From assembly GCA_012521675.1 (NCBI GenBank), contig JAAYLU010000022.1, positions 1 through 37,277 of the forward strand: a DNA stretch of 37,277 bases, written 5' to 3'. The notes below the pieces were generated by a model that did no database searches, was not told the DNA's origin, and worked only from the letters and a program-made list of their open reading frames with translations. A program made the position numbers and the translations under genes. This document shows, piece by piece, positions 16,136-23,828 of the stretch (the stretch's first letter is position 1; the number at the start of each line of letters is the position of its first letter). The stretch comes from Synergistaceae bacterium. Lineage in GTDB: Bacteria; Synergistota; Synergistia; Synergistales; Aminobacteriaceae.

Positions 16136-19100
16136 CTACAGCACCCGCTTTAAATGTCTAATCCCCGAGAGAAGGTCCTTGAGCCCCGTTCCACCTCCCG
16201 GACCCGTGAGAGCTCTGTTTCTCGGAATCCACCGCTTGGAGGTCGCCAGGTGGTCGAACAGGGGGCCCCCTCCCGCGATCGTCGTGTCCATTCTCGTGCA
16301 CGCTACGGACAAGATACCATATAAACCGCCCTTTGAACGGAGAAAAGATACGGAAAACAAGTTTTCGAGGCTCTCCGGCAGATCCCCGAACCTGTCCCTG
16401 GACTCCTTCGCCATGTCGTCGAGCTCCGCCACGCTGGAGACTCGAAGAAGCCTCCTGTACAGGGCTATCCTGACGCTCTCCTGCGGTATGTAGAAGGAGG
16501 GCACGAAGCAGGGAATCTCCACAGAGACGGAGGCGTTGGACGGTGCCTTTCCCTGGAGCTTGCCGATCTCCTCCTCCAGCAGTGAATAGTAGAGGATCGA
16601 GTCCGTTTTTCGCGCGCCTTTTCCGTGCTGAGTCGTCCCGATGAGCTCCCCTCCGCCCCTGATGCGCAGATCCTGCATCGCGAGGTTATACCCGGCTCCC
16701 TCATTGTCAAGCGACGTTATGGCGTCAAGTCTGTCCAGCGTCTCCCGGGTCAGTGGTTTTTCCGGCGGATAGAGGAAGTAGGCGAACGCGGCCTCGTCCC
16801 TCCTGCCGACACGGCCCCTGAGCTGGTACATCTGGGCCAGTCCAAGCTCGTGACAGTCCTCGATTATGATCGTGTTCGCGTTCGGAATGTCCAGACCGCT
16901 CTCGATTATCGTGGTGCACAGGAGGATCTTCACATGGCCGCTGAAGAAGTGCGTCATGGTCTCCTCCAGGTCCTGTTCCCTCATCCTTCCGTGAGCCATG
17001 GCAATGACTACGTCCGGGAAGAGCCGCCTGAGGGTGGCGAGCTTTTTCTCCATGCCCGAGATGCGGTTTGCCACGTAGAAGACCTGCCCTCCCCTCTCGA
17101 TCTCCGACGAGATGGCCTTCCTGACGAGCGATTCGCTCCAGGGCGCGGCCGAGGTCATCACGGGAATCCTGTCTCCCGGGGCCTCGTTGATCACCGAGAA
17201 GTTTCTCAGGCCTTTAAGCGACAGGGCGAGGGTGCGCGGTATGGGAGTGGCGGAGAGCATGAGTACGTCTATGTCCTCCTTCGCCTGCTTTATCCTCTCC
17301 TTGGACATGACTCCGAACCTGTGCTCCTCGTCGACTATCAGGAGGCCGAGGTCCTTGAAGATCACGTCGTCCTTCAGCATTCTTATTGTGCCGATAAGTA
17401 TGTCTATCGCGCCTGTGGAGAGCTTGCGTATCACCTCGTTCTGCTCCTTTTTGGTCAGGAAGCGGGACAGGATGCCGACCGTGACGGGGAAGCCGGTCAG
17501 CCTGGCCGTGAAGGTGAGGTAGTGCTGCTGAGCCAGGATCGTCGTGGGCACGAGAAAGGCGGTCTGCTTGCCCGCCTGCGCCGCGCGGAAGGCCGCCCTG
17601 AGGGCCACTTCGGTCTTTCCGTAGCCGACGTCGCCCACCAGCAGCCGGTCCATGGGATATGGCCGCTCCATGTCGTCCAGGATCTCGGTTATGGCGGTCA
17701 GCTGGTCCTTCGTCTCCGGGTGGGGGAAGGACTCCTCGAATTGGTCGAACAGGTCGTCCCTGCCGGGGAACGCGAAGCCCTCCACCAGCTCGCGTTTCGC
17801 GTAAAGTTCCAGCAGAGAACGCACCTCCTGCTCCACCCTCTCCCTGGTCTTCTGTACGCTCTTCTTCCATCTCGTGCCCTTAAGGGAGTCAAGCCTGACC
17901 TCGCCGTCCATCTGCTCCGCAAGCGGCGTGATCTTGTGCATGAGGAGCGCGGGCAGGAAGAGACGCTTGTTGTCCGCGAACTCCAGGATCAGGCTGTCCA
18001 CGGACTCGCCGGAGATCTTGACCTCCTCGGCGCCCCTGAAGACGCAGAGACCGTATTCCTCGTGCATCAGCAGGCGGCCGTCGGCGAGCTGGTCGCTCCA
18101 TTCCTGCGGCGGGACGAAGTGTACGGCGGAGGATCGACGCCGCGTGACGCCCGAGAGTTCGACGTCGGACAGGTTGATCACCCTCATCACAGGGTCCGCG
18201 AAGCCCTTTGACAGTGAGCCGGGGATGACCTGGACGTCCTCCTCGAAGATTGAAGCGAGGCGGGGATTCTCAGTAAAAAGCCTGATGTGGTAGCCGTCGT
18301 TTTTCCATGTCTCGCACATCCACCTGAAACGATCCAGGTTGCCCTTGAAGAGGGGGACCTCCTCGATGGCCAGTTTTTCCCTCGCCATGGCGGCAGCATC
18401 GGTGATGCGCAGCATCAAGCCGGACGCCAGCCTGAACATGAGATCCTGCCAGGAGATGAGCGGGGGACCCCCGTGAACGGAGGCAAGCTCCTTCCATATC
18501 ATCTCGTACTTCATGGCTCCCGACTCTATCCTGACCGGGTCGAAGAGGAGAAAGAGAGTGTCGTCGCCAAAATAGTCCGCTATCGCTGTCTCGCGGACAG
18601 TAGATGTGGAGTGGATGCTGAGCTCGTCCAGCACTCCCACACTCTTCTGAGTTCTCGGGGAGAAGCTTCTTATGCTCTCCAGCGTGTCGTCGAAGAACTC
18701 AAGCCTCACCGGGTGGGCGTACGAAGGATCGAAGATGTCCAGTATGCATCCGCGAAGGACGAACTGTCCCGGCGCCCAGACTAGGTCAGAGCGGACGTAA
18801 CCAGCGTGGACAAGCCAGTCCAGAAAGGAGCTGCGCCTGTACTCTCGGCCTGTCATCAGGAGTATCTCCCCCGTCCCCCTGGACACGGGAGACAGGAGTC
18901 CCCGTCCGGTGGTAACGAGAATTCCTCCGTCCTCCCTCCAGCGCAGGATGGTCTCTCCTCGTTGAAGGGCAAGGGCTTTGTTTTCGATTCCTTGATTCGT
19001 CAGGGGGGTCTCCACGAGCAGTGTGGCGGGCGCCTCGGGGAAAAGAGAGTTCCAGTCGTCGAAGAAGGTGGACGACTGTTTTGAGTCCGGGAAGACGGCA

Positions 19101-19240
19101 ACAGCAGGCGCTCGCGGCGCCCTGCAGATCCAGCACCGGGCCGCGCCGTCGAGCGAGAGGTGAATCGGGGCACCCTGCCGCCACAGGGCGCTCCCGATGT
19201 CCCATACCGTGTTATGTCTTCTGTCTGAGGAAATGTTCAT
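16136..19240 (-). CDS. mfd: transcription-repair coupling factor
   Basis: Mfd is a DNA translocase that removes RNA polymerase stalled at lesions and recruits UvrA. Residues 1-330 form the UvrB-like N-terminal module (LVWAPGQFVLRGCILDIFDP). An RNA-polymerase-interaction (CarD-like) domain lies at about 383-445 (LLMHEEYGLCVFRG). The helicase core has Walker A GDVGYGKT at 536-543, DEEH at 637-640, LSATPIPRTL and MYQLRGRVGRR. A C-terminal D7/TRCF domain ends the protein. The 1034 residues are on the short side for the family. An upstream TTG at 19312 overlapping the pth stop (TTGA) would add 24 residues but has no ribosome-binding site. The ATG at 19240 has GGAG 11 nt upstream and was preferred with moderate certainty. 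Confidence 0.94.
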   Translation of the reverse strand: MNISSDRRHNTVWDIGSALWRQGAPIHLSLDGAARCWICRAPRAPAVAVFPDSKQSSTFFDDWNSLFPEAPATLLVETPLTNQGIENKALALQRGETILRWREDGGILVTTGRGLLSPVSRGTGEILLMTGREYRRSSFLDWLVHAGYVRSDLVWAPGQFVLRGCILDIFDPSYAHPVRLEFFDDTLESIRSFSPRTQKSVGVLDELSIHSTSTVRETAIADYFGDDTLFLLFDPVRIESGAMKYEMIWKELASVHGGPPLISWQDLMFRLASGLMLRITDAAAMAREKLAIEEVPLFKGNLDRFRWMCETWKNDGYHIRLFTENPRLASIFEEDVQVIPGSLSKGFADPVMRVINLSDVELSGVTRRRSSAVHFVPPQEWSDQLADGRLLMHEEYGLCVFRGAEEVKISGESVDSLILEFADNKRLFLPALLMHKITPLAEQMDGEVRLDSLKGTRWKKSVQKTRERVEQEVRSLLELYAKRELVEGFAFPGRDDLFDQFEESFPHPETKDQLTAITEILDDMERPYPMDRLLVGDVGYGKTEVALRAAFRAAQAGKQTAFLVPTTILAQQHYLTFTARLTGFPVTVGILSRFLTKKEQNEVIRKLSTGAIDILIGTIRMLKDDVIFKDLGLLIVDEEHRFGVMSKERIKQAKEDIDVLMLSATPIPRTLALSLKGLRNFSVINEAPGDRIPVMTSAAPWSESLVRKAISSEIERGGQVFYVANRISGMEKKLATLRRLFPDVVIAMAHGRMREQDLEETMTHFFSGHVKILLCTTIIESGLDIPNANTIIIEDCHELGLAQMYQLRGRVGRRDEAAFAYFLYPPEKPLTRETLDRLDAITSLDNEGAGYNLAMQDLRIRGGGELIGTTQHGKGARKTDSILYYSLLEEEIGKLQGKAPSNASVSVEIPCFVPSFYIPQESVRIALYRRLLRVSSVAELDDMAKESRDRFGDLPESLENLFSVSFLRSKGGLYGILSVACTRMDTTIAGGGPLFDHLATSKRWIPRNRALTGPGGGTGLKDLLSGIRHLKRVL

Positions 19241-19308
19241 CCTGATAAAGGCTCCCGCGGTATCACGCGACGGGCCGTGTGGAGTTTTATTCGCATCACC
19301 GTATTTTT

Positions 19309-19875
19309 TCAACGGGAAGCGTTCACCAGGTTCATCGTCCTGTCCGTTCCGTCATTTATCCAACTCTCCACGGCCTCGGCGGCCCTGTCAAGAAGCGATG
19401 GGAGCGTTTTTCGCTCCTCTTCGTTGAAGCCGCCCAGTACCCATGAGACCATGCCCTGCCTGTCGGGGGCGGCGCCTATGCCGATTCTCAGGCGCGGAAT
19501 TTTAGCGGTTCCGGCTCTGCCGATGACGGAAAGCATGCCCTTGTGTCCGCCTGCTCCGCCCTTGGCCCTCATTCTGAGTCTGCCGAACGGAAGGTCGACG
19601 TCGTCGTATATGACGAGCACGTTCTCCCAGGGCACGTCGAGATATTCGGCGGCCTCCACGACCGACCTGCCGCTGAGGTTCATGTATGTCAGCGGTTTCA
19701 GCAGGAAGACCTTCTCCCCCTCGTGAAAAAAGGACCATGACATGGAGGAGAACTGCATTCTGGGGACGCCGCAGGAGAGGCGGTTTTGAATGTGGTCTAT
19801 GACCAGCCACCCCGCATTATGGCGCGAGAATACATACTCGGGGCCAGGGTTGCCCAGGCCGGCGACTATCTTCAA
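19309..19875 (-). CDS. pth: peptidyl-tRNA hydrolase
   Basis: Pth releases peptides from peptidyl-tRNA after premature drop-off and is essential in most bacteria. The 188-residue protein starts KIVAGLGNPGPEYVFSRHNAGW with the catalytic His at residue 19. It has VIYDDVDLPFGRLRMRAKGGAGGHKG, containing the catalytic Asp and the RNA-binding loop. The start codon is TTG at 19875 and GAGGA lies about 10 nt upstream inside the end of rplY. Six bases separate the two genes. The rplY-pth-mfd order equals ctc-spoVC-mfd of Bacillus. Confidence 0.96.
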   Translation of the reverse strand: MKIVAGLGNPGPEYVFSRHNAGWLVIDHIQNRLSCGVPRMQFSSMSWSFFHEGEKVFLLKPLTYMNLSGRSVVEAAEYLDVPWENVLVIYDDVDLPFGRLRMRAKGGAGGHKGMLSVIGRAGTAKIPRLRIGIGAAPDRQGMVSWVLGGFNEEERKTLPSLLDRAAEAVESWINDGTDRTMNLVNASR

Positions 19876-19881
19876 TAGGGG

Positions 19882-20556
19882 CTATTCCTCTTCCTCGTCC
19901 TTCGCCTTGCCCTTTGCGACTACTTCCACTTCTCTCTCTTCCTCGTCCTCGGCGATTGCCTCCTCCTCGGCCTCCTCGTCGGTCACGCCGCGTGGCACCA
20001 TTACCGCCACGACCATCTCGTCTTCATCCACAAGAAGCGAAGCGTCCGAAGGTAGGTCTAGGTCTCGCACGAACAGCTGGTCGCCGAGCCCGAGATCGGA
20101 TACGTCCACTGTGATCATGTCGGGAATTCTGCCCGGAAGGACCTCCATTGAGATCTCGCGCAGGATGTGGTCGATGAGGCCTCCCTGCTTTGCGCCCTCG
20201 CATGTCTCGCGTCCGACGATCTGAACGGGCACGTTGACGTTGATCTTGCGACCTTTGACCAGCTGCATGAAGTCGATGTGCAGAAGAGAGTCGTCGAGGA
20301 AGTTCTTTTGAACCTCGCGCATCAGGCACATCTCCTGCTTGCCGTCGGGCAGCGTTGCGTTGAGGGTGACGGTCTCCCAGCCGCCTGCCTTTATCAACTT
20401 CGCGACATCCTCGGTTTTGACCTTGGCGGGAATGGAGTCCTTGTACTCCGGGCCGTAGAAGACGCAGGGGGTGTATCCTGCCGGGCGGAGCTTCTTGCAG
20501 GCGATTTTTCCCGATTCCTTGCGCTCTTCCAGTGTTATGCTGATAGCATTCGACAT
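19882..20556 (-). CDS. rplY: 50S ribosomal protein L25/general stress protein Ctc
   Basis: This is a 5S-rRNA-binding protein of the long Ctc type. The N-terminal L25 domain (residues 1-95) has ITLEERKESGKIACKKLR, the VFYG motif and LLHIDFMQL. The TL5/Ctc C-terminal beta domain (about 100-190) includes VPVQIVG and LREISMEVLPGRIPD. A strongly acidic tail of about 35 residues ends the protein. The total is 224 residues. AAGGAGG lies about 10 nt upstream of the ATG. It follows prs after a 75-bp gap containing a small hairpin. Confidence 0.95.
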   Translation of the reverse strand: MSNAISITLEERKESGKIACKKLRPAGYTPCVFYGPEYKDSIPAKVKTEDVAKLIKAGGWETVTLNATLPDGKQEMCLMREVQKNFLDDSLLHIDFMQLVKGRKINVNVPVQIVGRETCEGAKQGGLIDHILREISMEVLPGRIPDMITVDVSDLGLGDQLFVRDLDLPSDASLLVDEDEMVVAVMVPRGVTDEEAEEEAIAEDEEEREVEVVAKGKAKDEEEE

Positions 20557-20579
20557 TCTAAAACATCCTCCTTGAAAAT

Positions 20580-20598
20580 CGATTCCTACAGGGAATCG
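20580..20598. other. small hairpin between prs and rplY
   Basis: CGATTCC and GGAATCG form a 7-bp stem with a TACAG loop. On the minus strand it is followed by ATTTTC and then by the rplY ribosome-binding site. The U-tract is too poor for a strong terminator. It may act as an attenuator, processing site or stability element between prs and rplY. Confidence 0.35.
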
Positions 20599-20619
20599 GA
20601 GATCTACGCGTCAATCACT

Positions 20620-20641
20620 TTCAATCGAACTTCAATCGAAC
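20620..20641. repeat. 11-bp tandem duplication at the prs stop codon
   Basis: TTCAATCGAAC occurs twice in immediate succession. The second copy contains the prs stop codon (TGA on the minus strand at 20632-20634). This looks like a recent small tandem duplication or slippage event at the end of prs, and it leaves a second TGA in the first copy, offset by 11 bp. Confidence 0.6.
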
Positions 20642-21597
20642 AGGCTGCTCACCGAACGGTCGTTGTGAATCCTCAGGATGACCTCGGCGAAAAGAGGGGC
20701 GATCGACAGCTGAACGATTTTAGCCGATTTCTTGCTCTCAGGCAACGGGATCGTGTCCGTCAGGACGACCTCGTCTATCTCGGAGTACTCCAGCCTCTCC
20801 AGGGCCGGCCCGGAGAGCACTCCGTGGGTCGCGCAGGCGTAGACCTTGACCGCGCCTCTCTCCTTGAGAAGGGCGGCGGCGTTGCAGATCGTCCCCGCCG
20901 TATCGATTATATCGTCCACCAGTATGGCCGTCTTTCCGTCGACGTCCCCGATGACGTCCATGACTTCGCAGAGGTTGGCCACCTCGTGAGATCTTCTTTT
21001 GTCGACAACCGCGAGGTCCGTCTTCAGCATTCCGGCGAACTTCCTGGCGCGGACAACTCCGCCCACGTCCGGTGCCACGACCACGGGCGTAGCAATAACG
21101 GACCTGGATAGGATCTCTTTGAAATACCTCGCCAGGAGGGCAATTCCGGTAAGGTTGTCAACCGGGATGTCGAAAAAACCCTGCAGCTGGCCTGCGTGCA
21201 GGTCGGCGGAGATCACCCTGGTCGCCCCGGCCTCCGTCAGCAGGTTTGCGATCAGCTTGGCCGAGATCGGGTCCCTGGGCTTTGTCTTCCTGTCCTGGCG
21301 GGCGTAGCCGAAGTAGGGGATGACGACGTTTATCCTGAACGAGGACGCCCGCCTCAGCGCGTCTATCATTATCAGGAGCTCGACCAGGTTTTCGTTGACG
21401 GGATTGCACGTGGGCTGGACGACGAACACATCGGCGCCGCGCACGCTCTCCTCTATGGAGAGCCCTATCTCTCCGTCGGAGAAACGGTAGTGCTTCGCCT
21501 TGGACTGCTCTATTCCCAGCTCGCTGCAGATTCTTTTTGCAAAGGCGGGGTGGGCGGTTCCGGAAAAGACTGTCAACTCATGCCCGAAAGACCTCAT
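20632..21597 (-). CDS. prs: ribose-phosphate pyrophosphokinase (PRPP synthetase)
   Basis: This enzyme makes PRPP from ribose 5-phosphate and ATP for nucleotide, histidine and tryptophan synthesis. It is the class I hexameric type, 321 residues. Visible motifs are FSDGEIGLSIEESVRGADVF, the flexible-loop Tyr-Ala-Arg-Gln-Asp-Arg-Lys segment (YARQDRKTKPRDPI), the metal-binding DLHAGQLQGFFD, and the PRPP loop VDDIIDTAGT. AAGGAGG precedes the ATG by 11 nt. Only 24 bp separate it from glmU, so the two are probably cotranscribed, as gcaD and prs are in Bacillus. Confidence 0.96.
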   Translation of the reverse strand: MRSFGHELTVFSGTAHPAFAKRICSELGIEQSKAKHYRFSDGEIGLSIEESVRGADVFVVQPTCNPVNENLVELLIMIDALRRASSFRINVVIPYFGYARQDRKTKPRDPISAKLIANLLTEAGATRVISADLHAGQLQGFFDIPVDNLTGIALLARYFKEILSRSVIATPVVVAPDVGGVVRARKFAGMLKTDLAVVDKRRSHEVANLCEVMDVIGDVDGKTAILVDDIIDTAGTICNAAALLKERGAVKVYACATHGVLSGPALERLEYSEIDEVVLTDTIPLPESKKSAKIVQLSIAPLFAEVILRIHNDRSVSSLFD

Positions 21598-21621
21598 TGA
21601 ACCTGACGCCTCCTTCAGAAA

Positions 21622-23034
21622 TTAATCCTTCTTGGTCGACCGTTTCGCCCAGCCTTCGATGTTTCTCTGCCTTGCTCTGCCGACCGCCAGCGCGCCTTCC
21701 GGCACGTCGCTCGTGATGACTGAGCCGGCCGCTGTGTATCCGTCGTCGCCTATCACGACTGGCGCTACGATAATGCTGTCGCTGCCGATAAAGCAACGGT
21801 CGCCTATCGTGGTGGGGTTCTTTTTTACGCCGTCGTAGTTGCACGTTATCGTCCCCGCGCCGATGTTACTCTCCTCTCCTATTGTGGCGTCGCCTACGTA
21901 TGCGAGGTGGGGGACCTTGCTTCTTCTCCCTACGACGCTCTTTTTGACCTCCACGAACTTTCCTCCTTGAGACTCCTCGCTGAAGACGGCACCGTCCCTC
22001 ACCACGATGAAGGGGCCTATCCTGGCGCCGCTCTTGAAAAGGCTGTCCGTGAGAACCGAATGGCTCAGGACGTCCACTCCATCCTCGAGGATCGAATTCT
22101 TCAGTATTGAAAAGCTGCCTATGCCGCAGCCCGCACCGATTTTCGTCTTCCCCCAAAGCTGTACGGCAGGGTCGATCCGGGCATCCTCCTCTATGACGAC
22201 CTCCGGCCCTATCCATACGGAATCGGGGTCCTGCATTCTGACGCCGCCTGCAAGGTGCCGATCGATAATCCTGCGCCGAAGGGCGCTGGCCGCATCAGCG
22301 AGCTGCCTGGGATTGTTTATCCCGGCGAACTCCTTTTCGTCGGGCGCGAGTGACGCGTGAACTCTCCCGCCCGCCCGGGCGATCATCGGCACGATATCGG
22401 GAAGATAAAACTCCTTTTGGGCATTCTCGTTGTCAAGTCTGGATATCTGGGGCGATAGTGAAGAAGTCTTGAAGATGTAGATCCCGCTGTTGACCTCCGT
22501 CAGGGCTTTTTGCGCCTCGGTCGCGTCCTTCTCCTCGACTATGACGATCGTCTTGCCCGATCGCACCACCCTGCCGTACCCGAACGGGTCGGAGGCCTCG
22601 AAGCTGATGAATGTGCAGTCCGCCCCGGAGGACAGGTGGTCCGCGACAAGTCTTGAAATCGACGAGGCTGTTACCAGTGGAACGTCCCCGGGAGTCACCA
22701 GGAGGTGGTCCAGTCCGCTCCACCACTCTTCGGCAATCTGCACCGCGTGTCCCGTGCCGAGCTGTTCGTGCTGCCATACGGGAAGTGTGCCGGGCCAGTC
22801 AGAGGACAGGTACTCCTGGACAAGCTCTCCTTTGTAGCCGATCACCGCGGCCATGGAGTTGATCCTTCCCTTTGAGGCGTCCGCGCACTTTCCAAGCGAA
22901 TCCAAGATGTAAAAAAGCACAGGCTGATCGAGGACAGGAAGCAGCACTTTGGGAAGGGCACTCTTCATCCTAGTTCCCTTCCCGGCGGCGAGAACAAGCG
23001 CTCCAACTGCGCCTCTTGAAGCAGGCAAAACCAT
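21622..23034 (-). CDS. glmU: bifunctional GlcN-1-P acetyltransferase / GlcNAc-1-P uridylyltransferase
   Basis: GlmU performs the last two steps of UDP-GlcNAc synthesis, feeding peptidoglycan and lipopolysaccharide. The N-terminal nucleotidyltransferase domain has LAAGKGTRMK at residues 15-24, GTGHAVQIAE and the GIYIF segment. The C-terminal left-handed beta-helix has hexapeptide repeats and the GAGTITCNYDGVKK signature of the acetyltransferase site. The product is about 470 residues. Three consecutive start codons (GTG 23040, ATG 23037, ATG 23034) lie behind AAAGGTG; 23034 gives the most natural spacing. It pairs functionally with glmM at 25845-27215. Confidence 0.95.
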   Translation of the reverse strand: MVLPASRGAVGALVLAAGKGTRMKSALPKVLLPVLDQPVLFYILDSLGKCADASKGRINSMAAVIGYKGELVQEYLSSDWPGTLPVWQHEQLGTGHAVQIAEEWWSGLDHLLVTPGDVPLVTASSISRLVADHLSSGADCTFISFEASDPFGYGRVVRSGKTIVIVEEKDATEAQKALTEVNSGIYIFKTSSLSPQISRLDNENAQKEFYLPDIVPMIARAGGRVHASLAPDEKEFAGINNPRQLADAASALRRRIIDRHLAGGVRMQDPDSVWIGPEVVIEEDARIDPAVQLWGKTKIGAGCGIGSFSILKNSILEDGVDVLSHSVLTDSLFKSGARIGPFIVVRDGAVFSEESQGGKFVEVKKSVVGRRSKVPHLAYVGDATIGEESNIGAGTITCNYDGVKKNPTTIGDRCFIGSDSIIVAPVVIGDDGYTAAGSVITSDVPEGALAVGRARQRNIEGWAKRSTKKD

Positions 23035-23063
23035 CATCACCTTTGCTCTGTTTTATCGAACAT

Positions 23064-23091
23064 AAAAAAAGGGGGGTTTCCCTCAGCCCCC
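23064..23091 (-). terminator. intrinsic terminator of tRNA-Gln
   Basis: On the minus strand a GGGGG/CCCCC stem with a 10-nt loop is followed directly by seven U residues (A-run at 23064-23070, G-run at 23071-23076, C-run at 23087-23091). It lies just downstream of the tRNA and upstream of glmU, so it should end the tRNA transcript. Confidence 0.8.
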
Positions 23092-23106
23092 TCAGTTGTT
23101 TATCCA

Positions 23107-23180
23107 TGGCTGGGGTGGCTGGAATCGAACCAGCGATCGCGGAGCCAAAGTCCGCTGCCTTGCCGCTTGGCTACACCCCA
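23107..23180 (-). tRNA. tRNA-Gln (anticodon UUG), CCA encoded
   Basis: The minus strand folds as a complete cloverleaf. The acceptor stem TGGGGTG pairs with CACCCCA, and the discriminator is G with an encoded CCA at 23107-23109. The D-arm contains GCCAAGCGGCAAGGC. The anticodon stem GCGGA/TCCGC encloses CTTTGGC, so the anticodon is TTG. The T-arm is CTGGTTCGATTCCAG. The U at the 5' end paired with A is typical for tRNA-Gln. It has its own promoter and terminator. Confidence 0.97.
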
Positions 23181-23197
23181 TCCTCAACAACCTCACT

Positions 23198-23225
23198 ATA
23201 CTAGCATTCATTGATGCCATGTCAA
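23198..23225 (-). promoter_or_regulatory. promoter of tRNA-Gln
   Basis: On the minus strand a perfect -35 TTGACA (23225 to 23220) is followed after 16 bp by TAGTAT (23203 to 23198), a good -10. The predicted start is near 23190, about 10 bp before the mature tRNA 5' end. This is a sigma-70-type promoter. Confidence 0.8.
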
Positions 23226-23279
23226 GGATTTGAATATTGAGGCATTTCAGCGAAGCGATTACGAAGCTCGCTCCTTTTA

Positions 23280-23288
23280 TGGTATGAT
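23280..23288 (+). promoter_or_regulatory. extended -10 promoter of the protease gene
   Basis: TGGTATGAT combines an extended -10 TGn motif with TATGAT, a 5/6 match to TATAAT. The -35 region (TTACGA, 18 bp upstream) is weak, which is tolerated with extended -10 promoters. Transcription would begin at about 23295-23297, which coincides with the ATG at 23297. This suggests a leaderless transcript. Confidence 0.5.
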
Positions 23289-23296
23289 GCGCTCAA

Positions 23297-23803
23297 ATGA
23301 TTGCCATGATCGTCTTCGCATTTTTTCTATATTTTCCCTACGCGTGGTGTCGGCTGAGGGGCGAATCGCCGTCACGCTACGGTCTGCTTTGGAGTCTGTC
23401 CAGCGACGCGGCGCGGGATGTCCTCCTCGTCTCGGTTGTCGTCCTGGTGCCGCTGACTTTTGTCTCCACAGTCTTCTTCCCCCGTTACATGCACCCGCAG
23501 GGGATGGTGTTTGTCCTCAAGGGGGTTCTGTCGGGGCTCGCGGCGGCTGTGGCCGAGGAGACTTTTTTCAGGGGATGGCTGCAGACCCTTCTGTCGGAGA
23601 GAATGCCCGCGTTGAAGAGCATTCTGCTGGCCTCGGCCCTGTTCGGCCTGGCGCACGTCTTCAGGGGCCCGGTGGCGATGCTAGCCTTTTTTCCCGGCAT
23701 CCTCATGGGAGTACTGCGCCACAGGCACAGCTCGGTCCTGCCGGCAATACTTTTTCACTGGTTCGGTAATATTTGGTCCATCTGGTTCTACCCGCAGTTT
23801 TAA
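23297..23803 (+). CDS. CPBP-family glutamic intramembrane protease
   Basis: This is a polytopic membrane protein of the CPBP (CAAX protease and bacteriocin-processing, ABI) family. All signature motifs are present: Glu87-Glu88-x3-Arg92 (EETFFRG), Phe116-x3-His120 (FGLAH) and His154-x3-Asn158 (HWFGN). There are about four to five hydrophobic segments. The 168 residues are short for the family, so it is close to a minimal catalytic core. The substrate is unknown; members process prenylated or secreted proteins, self-immunity peptides or sorting tails. No ribosome-binding site precedes the ATG and a stop codon lies four codons upstream, so the start is well bounded. A secreted protein gene follows after 25 bp on the same strand and is probably cotranscribed. 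The strand differs from the rest of the window. Confidence 0.9.
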   Translation: MIAMIVFAFFLYFPYAWCRLRGESPSRYGLLWSLSSDAARDVLLVSVVVLVPLTFVSTVFFPRYMHPQGMVFVLKGVLSGLAAAVAEETFFRGWLQTLLSERMPALKSILLASALFGLAHVFRGPVAMLAFFPGILMGVLRHRHSSVLPAILFHWFGNIWSIWFYPQF

Positions 23804-23828
23804 GAAAAAACCGAGGGGGGAAGAAATT

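Noticed and set aside
16625-18211. 528-codon plus-strand open frame opposite mfd
   Set aside because: It is an antisense shadow of the Mfd helicase core with a low-complexity product and no ribosome-binding site or domain.
19241-19312. TTG start of mfd overlapping the pth stop (TTGA)
   Set aside because: There is no ribosome-binding site, and the 24 added residues are not typical. The ATG at 19240 is better supported, though the coupling geometry leaves some doubt.
23230-23769. Plus-strand 179-codon open frame overlapping the protease gene
   Set aside because: It is out of frame with the CPBP motifs, its product is low-complexity, and it begins within the tRNA promoter region.
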